From Desulfobulbaceae bacterium (GTDB lineage Bacteria > Desulfobacterota > Desulfobulbia > Desulfobulbales > SURF-16), in the NCBI GenBank assembly GCA_021160685.1, contig JAGHCC010000243.1, positions 1 through 5,204 of the forward strand: 5,204 nt of DNA, written 5' to 3'. Below are positions 1 through 5,204 of this stretch, piece by piece (within the stretch, counting starts at the first letter, position 1; every line of letters starts with the position of its first letter). Both the position numbers and the translations under genes were made by a program. The notes beneath the pieces were generated by a model that was given only the letters and a program-made list of their open reading frames with translations, had not been told where the DNA came from and made no database searches.

Positions 1-110
1 AGACTCCGAAAAAGGCCTGAGGCCTGCGAATTGTACTGGTGTTACATGAGTAGGCCGATGACAGGTAAGCGCAGACTCCGAAGCAGATGCGGTGCCCTGT
101 GATCAATTAC
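1..110. repeat. Dispersed repeat, one truncated and one fuller copy
   Basis: This stretch downstream of the deaminase gene has no gene. The ten bases AGACTCCGAA occur at 1-10 and again at 73-82, a 72-base period. The copy at 62-82 is preceded by CAGGTAAGCGC, and this 21-base core recurs at 2546-2566 with one mismatch (C72 versus T2556). After the core, both places run on for about 30 bases to a similar end: CTGTGATCAATTAC at 97-110, and CTGGTAAACAGTTAC at 2584-2598. A degenerate CTGGTGTTAC at 36-45 may be the end of the first, window-truncated copy. The layout suggests a small palindromic or MITE-like intergenic repeat. The family identity is not known to me. The right end stops seven bases before the deaminase stop codon. 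Confidence 0.6.
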
Positions 111-116
111 CATTTT

Positions 117-1457
117 TCAGCCAGCCTCTACCGTCCGGGCAAGCTTTCTTACTTCGGCCAGGGTCCGGGCCAGATCAAAGGTCACAATCTCTTTATCCCG
201 CATGACAAGTTGGCCGTCAATGATCACTGTCCTGACATCACTGCCCATTGTCGCATAGACTAAAATGTCCTGATTGTAAAAAGGGGTCAGGTGGGGCTTA
301 TTGAAGTCAACTACAATCAGATCAGCTTTCTTACCCGCTTCAATACGGCCGACAAACTGATCAAGACCAAGAGCTGCAGCGCCGTTAAAAGTGGCCATCT
401 CCAGTACCTTTGCGGCCGGCATGACAGCGGGATCAAGATGATGGACCTTATGCAACTTCGCGCAGTGATCCATTTCCAGAAAAAGATCAAGATTGTTATT
501 GCTGGCACAACCGTCGGTACCAAGGCCGACGACAATATTTCGCTCAAGCATTGCCGACAGTGGTGCGATGCCGGAGGCCAATTTCATGTTGCTTGCCGGA
601 CAGGTCACGACCCGGGCGCTGCTCTCCTTGAGAATATCCAGATCTCTTTCCTCAAGCCAGACGCAATGTACACAAACCGTAGAGCTGTCCAAAACCCCAA
701 GAGCATGGAGATGCTCCACCGGAGAGACCCCATACTGTTGCCGGATCTGGTCAATTTCGGAACGAGATTCAGCCAGGTGAATAAAATAATCCACCCCCTT
801 TGAACGGGCCAAATCCTTGGCTTTTTTCAGGGTTTCCGGGCCGCAGGTGTAAGGTGAATGACAGAACACCGCCGGACTGATCCGCTCATCAGCACCCCAC
901 TCATCAATAAACTGTTCCACCGTACTGATATTGTCCGCCGGATCGGCAACGCCGGGAGCCGGAAAATCAATGATGCCGTGACCGGCGATTGCCCGCATGC
1001 CGGACTCACGCAAAGCCTTTGCAGCTGTAGATTCATAAAAATAGGAATCGGCAACGGTGGTGGTGCCTGACATAATCATTTCCGCCGCCGCAAGTTTTGT
1101 ACACCAGTAAACCATTTCTTCGCTGACGAAACGGGCCTCGGCCGGAAAAATATACTGCTCAAGCCAGGTCATCAACGGCAGATCATCAGCCAGGCCGCGA
1201 AAAAGGGTCATGGCGCAATGATTATGACAATTGACCAGCCCCGGCATGACAAGACAGCCCGCCGCATCAATTGTTTGTTGTGAAGAACACCGCTGGGGCA
1301 ACACGTCCATGCTCCCTGTCTCGACAATGATCCCGTCCCTGATCCGGACAAAACCCTCGGAAATTACCCCGTTTGCTTCCTGAGACAGGGAGAGAAGCAT
1401 CCCGTTGACGATCAACAAATCATCCCGCATATTTTCAGATATTCCGTTCTTTTTCAT
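117..1457 (-). CDS. mtaD: 5'-methylthioadenosine/S-adenosylhomocysteine deaminase-type amidohydrolase
   Basis: This is a cytosolic metal-dependent deaminase of the amidohydrolase superfamily, in the MtaD/SsnA/TrzA-like group. Family members deaminate S-adenosylhomocysteine and 5'-methylthioadenosine to the inosyl forms, in by-product salvage from SAM-dependent reactions. Numbered from the ATG at 1457 (446 aa, the usual family length), the metal ligands are H78 and H80 (GLVNCHNH), H227 (FIHLAES), H264 (VHCVW) and D315 (LGTDG). E107 (FPAE), H200 (CHSPYT) and E230 sit where MtaD enzymes contact the substrate. The D-A-A-G near residue 65 and the closing G-K-K-A-D-L-I-V segment form the usual composite beta-sandwich. 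The start is uncertain: GTG at 1466, ATG at 1457 and ATG at 1430 are in frame and none has a clear Shine-Dalgarno. The 1430 start (MRDDLLIVNG) looks most like family N-termini. The gene stands alone and diverges from the lipoprotein gene. Exact substrate is uncertain, since guanine or chlorohydrolase-type relatives share the fold. Confidence 0.88.
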   Translation of the reverse strand: MKKNGISENMRDDLLIVNGMLLSLSQEANGVISEGFVRIRDGIIVETGSMDVLPQRCSSQQTIDAAGCLVMPGLVNCHNHCAMTLFRGLADDLPLMTWLEQYIFPAEARFVSEEMVYWCTKLAAAEMIMSGTTTVADSYFYESTAAKALRESGMRAIAGHGIIDFPAPGVADPADNISTVEQFIDEWGADERISPAVFCHSPYTCGPETLKKAKDLARSKGVDYFIHLAESRSEIDQIRQQYGVSPVEHLHALGVLDSSTVCVHCVWLEERDLDILKESSARVVTCPASNMKLASGIAPLSAMLERNIVVGLGTDGCASNNNLDLFLEMDHCAKLHKVHHLDPAVMPAAKVLEMATFNGAAALGLDQFVGRIEAGKKADLIVVDFNKPHLTPFYNQDILVYATMGSDVRTVIIDGQLVMRDKEIVTFDLARTLAEVRKLARTVEAG

Positions 1458-1490
1458 TTCCGGCACGAGTCAAAATTCAAAAAAAATCAT

Positions 1491-1519
1491 GTTAAATTGA
1501 TACAAGAATGATGTATTAT
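1491..1519 (+). promoter_or_regulatory. Possible promoter for the lipoprotein gene
   Basis: On the plus strand, GTTAAA (1491-1496; only three of six match TTGACA), a 17-base spacer and TATTAT (1514-1519) could be a promoter. It would overlap the minus-strand -10 almost completely. If used, the mRNA has an untranslated leader of roughly 155 bases. The weak -35 keeps confidence low; a site closer to 1684 is possible, but I found no better match. Confidence 0.25.
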
Positions 1520-1544
1520 AAGCACCAGAAAAAAAATAAGCCAA
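1515..1544 (-). promoter_or_regulatory. Sigma-70-like promoter for the deaminase gene
   Basis: Read on the minus strand, TTGGCT (1544-1539; four of six match TTGACA), an 18-base spacer and a perfect TATAAT (1520-1515) form a good vegetative promoter. Transcription would begin near 1508, about 50 bases before the ATG at 1457, so all three candidate starts would be on the transcript. Assigned from the sequence pattern only. Confidence 0.5.
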
Positions 1545-1683
1545 AACCTTTTACCAAAATCTATTTTAAAAACCCGACTGTGTCCGGTTTAAAATTTGCA
1601 GATAAAGAAAACTTGTATTTCAAAATGGTTTTCACCTCAATATTCAGACTCCCAATCACAATCGATCATTCAAGGAGAACAAG

Positions 1684-2337
1684 ATGATAAAAAAAATGGC
1701 ATTTACCATGCTTCTCGCCGCCAGCCTGACCACGGCCTGCGCACCACCCCAGACCAACACCGGCAAAGGAGCTGCTTACGGCACAGCGGGAGGGGCTGCT
1801 GCCGGCGCCATTCTCGGCCAGGCCATTGGTGGTGACACCGAAGCAACTCTATGGGGCGCGGCTATCGGCGCCGCCGTGGGCGGTCTGACCGGTGCCGGTG
1901 TCGGGAAAATGATGGACAACCAGGAACAGGAGATGAGACAGGCCCTGGCCAGCTCGGAAGCGGCCTCGGTTCGCCGGGAAGGAGACATGCTTGCAATCAT
2001 GTTCAAAAGTGATATGACCTTTGATTTTAATTCAGCCAAGGTTATGCCCGGCCTGTATACGGAAATTGACCGCGTCTCCTCGGTTATGCAGCGTTATCCA
2101 CAAACCCTGATCCAAGTGGAAGGGCATACCGACAATATCGGTACGGAAACCTATAACATGGACCTGTCAAGAAAACGTGCCCAAGCGGTTAGCGACCTAC
2201 TTATCCAGCGTAGCATCAGCAGCCAGAGAGTGAGCATCATTGCCTTTGGCGAAAGCAATCCCATTGCTTCAAACAATACCGAGACCGGGCGACAGATGAA
2301 CCGCAGAGTAGAAATCAAAATTGTACCAACCCAATAA
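1684..2337 (+). CDS. YiaD-like OmpA-family lipoprotein with glycine zipper
   Basis: This is a predicted outer-membrane lipoprotein that anchors the envelope to peptidoglycan. Residues 1-18 are a lipoprotein signal (K3, K4, hydrophobic core) ending LTTAC, with C19 as the lipidated residue. Thr at -3 is less usual than Leu. The next residue is Ala rather than Asp, which by the enterobacterial Lol rule favours outer-membrane sorting. Residues about 28-75 are rich in Gly and Ala (GTAGGAAAG, GAAIGAAVGGLTGAG), a glycine-zipper segment. Residues about 105-215 are an OmpA C-terminal domain. D150 (GHTD) and R165 (LSRKRA), 15 residues apart, match the pair that binds diaminopimelate. The ending NRRVEI is typical. 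Order and length (217 aa) match E. coli YiaD (about 219 aa). AAGGAG at 1672-1677, six bases before the ATG, fixes the start. It is monocistronic, with a strong terminator just after it. Pal or other OmpA-like lipoproteins are the alternatives, but the zipper favours YiaD type. Confidence 0.88.
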   Translation: MIKKMAFTMLLAASLTTACAPPQTNTGKGAAYGTAGGAAAGAILGQAIGGDTEATLWGAAIGAAVGGLTGAGVGKMMDNQEQEMRQALASSEAASVRREGDMLAIMFKSDMTFDFNSAKVMPGLYTEIDRVSSVMQRYPQTLIQVEGHTDNIGTETYNMDLSRKRAQAVSDLLIQRSISSQRVSIIAFGESNPIASNNTETGRQMNRRVEIKIVPTQ

Positions 2338-2364
2338 AACGAAATAAAACAAAACTGATTCAAC

Positions 2365-2404
2365 AAAAAAGGCTCTACCCCTTTTCAGGGGTAGAGCCTT
2401 TTTT
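2365..2404 (+). terminator. Strong Rho-independent terminator after the lipoprotein gene
   Basis: GGCTCTACCCC (2371-2381) and GGGGTAGAGCC (2388-2398) pair perfectly around the six-base loop TTTTCA. They are flanked by A6 (2365-2370) and T6 (2399-2404), extending the stem to 17 pairs. The hairpin starts 28 bases after the lipoprotein stop. The A/T flanks would also allow termination on the minus strand, though no minus-strand gene needs it here. Confidence 0.93.
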
Positions 2405-2465
2405 ATTGATCGATCTAAAATAATTTTCAGGTTTTCTGCTTGCCAGTTCGACTCTTTCTATAATA

Positions 2466-2489
2466 CCATTTTTGTAACTATTCACCAGC
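2466..2489 (+). repeat. 24-bp perfect direct repeat, copy 1
   Basis: These 24 bases (CCATTTTTGTAACTATTCAC plus CAGC) recur without mismatch at 2643-2666, 177 bases downstream. The two copies bracket the second dispersed-repeat copy. They could be a long target duplication left by an inserted element, or a shared end motif of the repeat family. Confidence 0.85.
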
Positions 2490-2535
2490 ACCCCATCTTC
2501 GTCCATTTTGGCCTTCTCGAATAGCATTAGTATGC

Positions 2536-2598
2536 TTCGAAGTCCCAGGTAAGCGTAGACTCCGAATGAACGAATATGAGGCACTGGTAAACAGTTAC
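2536..2598. repeat. Dispersed repeat, second locus, with hairpin
   Basis: The core at 2546-2566 matches 62-82 in 20 of 21 bases. Here TTCGAAGTC (2536-2544) faces GACTCCGAA (2558-2566) with one mismatch, giving a nine-pair stem with a 13-base loop that contains CAGGTAAGCGT. The copy near position 62 lacks the left arm. CTGGTAAACAGTTAC at 2584-2598 is an inverted near copy (13 of 15) of GTAACTATTCACCAG in the 24-bp direct repeat. The arrangement looks like the end of a small non-autonomous element; no transposase is present in the window. No gene is supported between the terminator and 2702. Confidence 0.6.
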
Positions 2599-2631
2599 GG
2601 TGCAGAGTTAAAGGTAATTTATAAGCCCACC

Positions 2632-2661
2632 TGAACAGTTACCCATTTTTGTAACTATTCA
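2632..2661. repeat. Imperfect palindrome upstream of the SPFH gene
   Basis: TGAACAGTTAC (2632-2642) pairs with GTAACTATTCA (2651-2661) at ten of eleven positions around the eight-base loop CCATTTTT. The right arm belongs to copy 2 of the 24-bp direct repeat. It ends 41 bases before the SPFH start codon, so it could sit in the leader or at the promoter, or simply be a repeat end. No convincing sigma-70 promoter was found between here and 2703. Confidence 0.5.
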
Positions 2662-2666
2662 CCAGC
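2643..2666 (+). repeat. 24-bp perfect direct repeat, copy 2
   Basis: Identical to 2466-2489 over 24 bases. Outside the repeat the flanks differ (ACCAGCACCC after copy 1, ACCAGCTTCT after copy 2), which marks its borders. GTTAC directly before this copy is inverted against the GTAAC inside it. Confidence 0.85.
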
Positions 2667-2702
2667 TTCTACTTCAAACAGGTATTACGAGAGATCAAAC
2701 CG

Positions 2703-3827
2703 ATGGGAAACAACAATCTGGTATTTTTGGAAGTTATTGAATGGCAAGACGAAACAGGTCAAGAAATTCTGCATCGTATTCCGGAACAGGGCTCAGCTGA
2801 AATAAAGCTCGGAGCTCAACTTATCGTCCGGGAAAGTCAGGCCGGCATCCTGTTCTATAAAGGCAAGGCCTGCGACGCCTTTGGCCCCGGCAAACATACA
2901 TTGCATACCGGCAATATACCTATCCTGACCAAAATTCTTTCGATCCCCTGGGGGATGACCAGCCCATTGCGGGCCGAGGTCTATCTGGTCAACATGAAAA
3001 TCTTTACCAACCTCAAATGGGGAACCCGCAACCCCGTAGCTTTCCGGGACAGTGAACTGGGGTTGATCCGCCTGCGGGCCCATGGGATTTTCAATATCCA
3101 GGTGACCCAACCGGTACTGTTCATCAATACCTTGTCCGGCACCATGGGCCGTTTTACCACGGTTGATATTGCAGAATATCTCAAAAGGGTCATTGTTTCC
3201 CGCTTCAACGACTATCTTGGCGAACAGCTTGATACGCTTTTTAACCTGCCCGGCCGTTATGATGAACTTTCCGTCGGTTTACAAAAACGATTGCAGAAGG
3301 ATTTCAGTCGCTTCGGAATGACGCTGGGAAATCTTTACATCACATCCATTACACCACCACCTGATGTACAGCAAAGCATTGACGATAAAAGCCGACTGTC
3401 GGTAATCCAGGATATGGATAAGTTGATCAAACTCAAGGCTGCATCAGCCATGGAAAAATCAGCCGAGTCTCAGGCAGGCGCTGGACAAGGAATGGGAATG
3501 GGGATGGGCCTGATGATGCCGGCCATGCTGGGCAACATGTTCCAGCCACAGAAGTCGGCGGTCGTCACACATGAAAAACATACCAAATGCCCGGACTGCG
3601 GCCAGATGATTCCTGCCGATGCCCGTTTCTGCCCCCAATGCGGTCACCAGCTCTTGATCCTCCAACAATGCGCCAACTGTGGCAAAAACCTGACCCCCAA
3701 AACCCGTTTCTGTCCACAATGCGGCCACCCGGCTGACGACAAACCCAAACCGAGATTCTGCCCCAAATGCGGCAGCGAAAATCTGCCTGGGGCCACATTC
3801 TGTAATCAGTGTGGAGAAAAAATTTAG
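2703..3827 (+). CDS. SPFH (stomatin/prohibitin-like) protein with three zinc ribbons
   Basis: This 374-residue protein matches the layout of the YdjI-type SPFH family (the 'virion core protein-like' group). Residues about 28-225 are the SPFH/Band 7 domain, with family-like stretches GAQLIVRESQAGILFYKGKA, FGPGKHTL, NIPILTKI, FTNLKWGTR and ITPPPDVQ. A helix rich in charged and Ala residues (about 226-256) follows. Then comes a Gly/Met-rich hydrophobic linker (258-281, GQGMGMGMGLMMP), which may touch membrane or mediate self-association. Three complete four-Cys zinc ribbons end the protein: C296/C299/C310/C313, C323/C326/C337/C340 and C353/C356/C367/C370. There is no signal peptide or clear transmembrane helix, so it is probably cytosolic and peripheral to the membrane. 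GAGAG at 2689-2693, nine bases before the ATG, is a modest ribosome site. In Bacillus, the YdjI relative works with a PspA-dependent membrane-stress complex; whether that role holds here is inference. Confidence 0.85.
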   Translation: MGNNNLVFLEVIEWQDETGQEILHRIPEQGSAEIKLGAQLIVRESQAGILFYKGKACDAFGPGKHTLHTGNIPILTKILSIPWGMTSPLRAEVYLVNMKIFTNLKWGTRNPVAFRDSELGLIRLRAHGIFNIQVTQPVLFINTLSGTMGRFTTVDIAEYLKRVIVSRFNDYLGEQLDTLFNLPGRYDELSVGLQKRLQKDFSRFGMTLGNLYITSITPPPDVQQSIDDKSRLSVIQDMDKLIKLKAASAMEKSAESQAGAGQGMGMGMGLMMPAMLGNMFQPQKSAVVTHEKHTKCPDCGQMIPADARFCPQCGHQLLILQQCANCGKNLTPKTRFCPQCGHPADDKPKPRFCPKCGSENLPGATFCNQCGEKI

Positions 3828-3833
3828 TCAAAC

Positions 3834-4973
3834 ATGAACCTGACCATTGAGCAGCCCTGTCCCCAATGTGGAGGACCAGTGGAACTTGGCGAAGCAGACC
3901 ATGTCCTGATCTGCCCATATTGCGGCACGAAAAATTTTCTCTCGACCTCCATGCCCGCGCTGCTGCTCCCTCCTGCCCGGGAATATGAGGAGATGATCTA
4001 TGTTCCCTATCTCCGTTTTCGGGGCAGTGTCTTTTCCTGTATCGGCAACACTATTCAACACCAGGTGACAGACACCTCGCTGCTCGGAACCCCACTCAAC
4101 ATCCTGCCACCCAGCCTGGGAATCCGTCCCCAGGCCATGAAAATCCGTTTTGCCACGGACAAACTTCAAGGGACCTTCCTCAAATGTTTACATGGTGCCG
4201 AAGCGGCTGTGGAAAGGGCCGGATCTTTACAGAACATCACGGCCGGTCAGACTCTTTACCACCGCGCCTATATCGGCGAGACACTCAGCCTGATCTACCA
4301 GCCGCTTTACCATAAGGACGAAAGACTTGGCGATGCAATTACCGGAAAACTACTGGCCCGGCTGAAAGGTGGACTTTCCGGCCTGGACAGAGTAACAGAA
4401 CCCGCTCCGCCGCTTGACTTTAACTTTCTCGCCACTTTATGCCCTCAATGCGGCTGGGATCTGAACTGTACCAGTGACAGTATTGTGCTGACCTGCCCCA
4501 ATTGCCACACGGCCTGGCAGGCGGCAGGAAAATGTTTTTCTCGAGTGGACTACGCCTGTATGGACTGCGACAACAAACAGGCCCTCTATCTGCCCTTCTG
4601 GAAAATGGCTGTGGATTGCCGGGGAATCCGGCTGGAAAACTTTGCTGATTTTGCCCGGCTGGCGAACCTGCCCCAGAAAGATCAGCCGGACTGGGGACAT
4701 CGAAAGCTGTTACTGTGGAGTCCGGCTTTCAAAGTGCGACCAAAGATTTTTTTGCGGCTGGCCAGTCAATGCTCCACCCTGCTTGAAGAATCTGACGGAG
4801 AAAAAATGATTCCAGCCAACAGCCATCCGGTCAACTTGCCACTCAGTGAAGCGGTTGAAAGTTTGAAGATCATCCTGGCCAGCGTTGCGGCCAACAAAAA
4901 AAAAACTGCTGCCAATGCTGCCCGATATCCGCATTTCCGCGACTTCGGCCTCTCTTTTCTATCTGCCTTTTGA
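3834..4973 (+). CDS. Duplicated zinc-ribbon protein, probably frameshifted near its end
   Basis: I cannot assign this 379-residue protein to a named family. It has two four-Cys zinc ribbons (C9/C12/C27/C30 and C203/C206/C221/C224) and a lone CxxC at C242/C245. The ribbons head two related halves: YVPY (56-59) and YLPF (252-255); PSLGIRP (93-99) and PAFKVRP (297-303); SLIYQPL (152-158) followed by LLAR, whose partner in half two is missing from this frame. That partner, SLFYLPF followed by ILAR, appears in the next frame right after an A10 run at 4896-4905. The last 22 residues here (from T358) are thus probably off-frame, and the intact product would be 406 residues ending at 5055. It has no signal peptide or membrane helix and is likely cytosolic. 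It starts six bases after the SPFH stop and has only a distant GGAG (3813-3816), so translational coupling is likely. The shared zinc-ribbon theme suggests a partner of the SPFH protein. Confidence 0.78.
   Translation: MNLTIEQPCPQCGGPVELGEADHVLICPYCGTKNFLSTSMPALLLPPAREYEEMIYVPYLRFRGSVFSCIGNTIQHQVTDTSLLGTPLNILPPSLGIRPQAMKIRFATDKLQGTFLKCLHGAEAAVERAGSLQNITAGQTLYHRAYIGETLSLIYQPLYHKDERLGDAITGKLLARLKGGLSGLDRVTEPAPPLDFNFLATLCPQCGWDLNCTSDSIVLTCPNCHTAWQAAGKCFSRVDYACMDCDNKQALYLPFWKMAVDCRGIRLENFADFARLANLPQKDQPDWGHRKLLLWSPAFKVRPKIFLRLASQCSTLLEESDGEKMIPANSHPVNLPLSEAVESLKIILASVAANKKKTAANAARYPHFRDFGLSFLSAF
4896..4905 (+). other. A10 run at the frame switch point
   Basis: Ten consecutive A's follow AAC in the zinc-ribbon gene. 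Read with ten A's, the frame gives K-K-K-T and stops at 4973. With nine A's it gives K-K-K-L-L-P and continues to 5055. Runs this long are prone to replication slippage, RNA polymerase slippage and base-calling error, so the site explains how the two frames could be joined. Confidence 0.75.
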
Positions 4974-5055
4974 CAACACAGGCTACGATCTCAGGCAAGT
5001 AGAGACAGGAATCAGCATCAACAAACAAATTCTGGCACGGGGCAAGGATTTATGA
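4906..5055 (+). pseudogene. Displaced C-terminal segment of the zinc-ribbon protein
   Basis: This 49-codon segment, plus a TGA stop at 5053-5055, is in the +1 frame relative to the gene at 3834. It reads LLPMLPDIRIS, then SLFYLPFDNTGYD and INKQILARGKDL. S-L-F-Y-L-P-F and I-L-A-R mirror S-L-I-Y-Q-P-L and L-L-A-R at residues 152-158 and 173-176 of the first half of the same protein. In order and position this is the missing end of the second half. It has no start codon or ribosome site of its own at the junction, so it is best seen as a severed or slippage-expressed C-terminus rather than a gene. Confidence 0.72.
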
Positions 5056-5115
5056 ATGGGGGTGGGAATGGAGAGTGGAAAGAGGAGAGATGAATGGTTA
5101 TTCGCCAAATAGGTA

Positions 5116-5186
5116 ACTTCTCAAGAAGTGGTCGGCAACCTGTAAACAAATCCCCCTCAATCCCCCTTTGATAAAGGGGGAGGTTG
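5116..5186. repeat. Downstream palindromes, including a CCCCCTTT hairpin
   Basis: TCCCCCTTT (5161-5169) and AAAGGGGGA (5173-5181) form a nine-pair stem with a three-base loop. TCCCCC is also repeated at 5151-5156, and CAACCT (5136-5141) pairs with AGGTTG (5181-5186) to make a larger outer stem. ACTTC/GAAGT (5116-5120, 5125-5129) is a separate small hairpin. No T-tract follows the main stem on either strand, so it resembles a dispersed intergenic palindrome more than a standard terminator, although it could still end the SPFH operon. The rest of 5056-5204 shows nothing else I can support. Confidence 0.55.
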
Positions 5187-5204
5187 TCGGTATGCCAACA
5201 CTTA

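Noticed and set aside
1..110. Possible CRISPR-like array from the 72-base period
   Set aside because: Only two copies of a short core, with poor conservation outside it, a third copy far away, and no cas genes.
291..803. Plus-strand 170-codon open frame
   Set aside because: Fully antisense to the deaminase gene, whose catalytic motifs show that the minus strand is the coding one. The product has no recognisable features.
1596..1835. Plus-strand 79-codon frame overlapping the lipoprotein start
   Set aside because: Out of frame with the lipoprotein, no ribosome site, and no domain; the AAGGAG at 1672 clearly serves the ATG at 1684.
2375..2584. Minus-strand 69-codon open frame, with a GAGAAGG-like ribosome site before an internal ATG
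   Set aside because: It runs through the repeat region and stops inside the lipoprotein gene's terminator hairpin, so its last residues are encoded by the stem-loop. Part of it is the 24-bp repeat. No recognisable domain.
3565..4169. Minus-strand open frames opposite the zinc-ribbon genes
   Set aside because: Opposite-strand shadows of well-supported genes; their residues are complements of the ribbon codons and show no domain.
5090..5116. ATG with an AGAGGAG-like site upstream
   Set aside because: It opens only eight codons before TAA, with no sign of a leader-peptide design; the purine-rich run is probably coincidental.
5161..5181. Standard Rho-independent terminator
   Set aside because: The stem is good, but neither strand has a T-tract after it, so it was annotated as a palindrome instead.

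Overview
The window holds four genes and two stretches of repetitive non-coding DNA. It looks like a mid-GC Gram-negative bacterium. A lipoprotein with an OmpA/Pal peptidoglycan-binding domain implies an outer membrane, and the style of the MtaD-type deaminase and of the stomatin/zinc-ribbon protein is what I would expect in Desulfobacterota (former Deltaproteobacteria). That lineage call is inference from general resemblance, not a search.

Layout. Positions 1-116 are non-coding and carry a truncated and a fuller copy of a dispersed repeat. Positions 117-1457 (minus strand) encode an amidohydrolase of the 5'-methylthioadenosine/S-adenosylhomocysteine deaminase type with all metal ligands in place. 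Positions 1458-1683 are an AT-rich divergent promoter region with a good minus-strand promoter whose -10 overlaps a possible plus-strand -10. Positions 1684-2337 (plus) encode a YiaD-like glycine-zipper/OmpA lipoprotein, closed by a strong hairpin terminator at 2365-2404. Positions 2405-2702 contain no convincing gene but hold a second copy of the dispersed repeat, a perfect 24-bp direct repeat pair and imperfect palindromes. Positions 2703-3827 and 3834 onward (plus) form a two-gene unit: an SPFH (stomatin/prohibitin-like) protein with three C-terminal zinc ribbons, and a second zinc-ribbon protein of no named family. The last 150 bases hold no gene, only small palindromes, including a CCCCCTTT/AAAGGGGG hairpin.

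The main discovery is in the last gene. Its open frame stops at 4973, but the true C-terminus appears to lie in the next frame, 4906-5055, immediately after a run of ten A's (4896-4905). The shifted-frame tail completes an internal duplication in this protein: zinc ribbon, Y-x-P motif, P-xxx-[IV]-R-P motif, S-L-x-Y-x-P motif, then an L-A-R end, each occurring twice. The gene is therefore either broken by one extra A, misassembled at a homopolymer, or uses slippage to make two C-termini (379 and 406 residues).

How they work together: the first two genes look like ordinary, separately transcribed housekeeping functions (nucleoside/SAM by-product salvage; envelope integrity). The SPFH protein and its zinc-ribbon partner are six bases apart and share a zinc-ribbon theme, so they probably act together, plausibly as a membrane-associated scaffold like the YdjI-type SPFH proteins. 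Their actual job cannot be read from the sequence.
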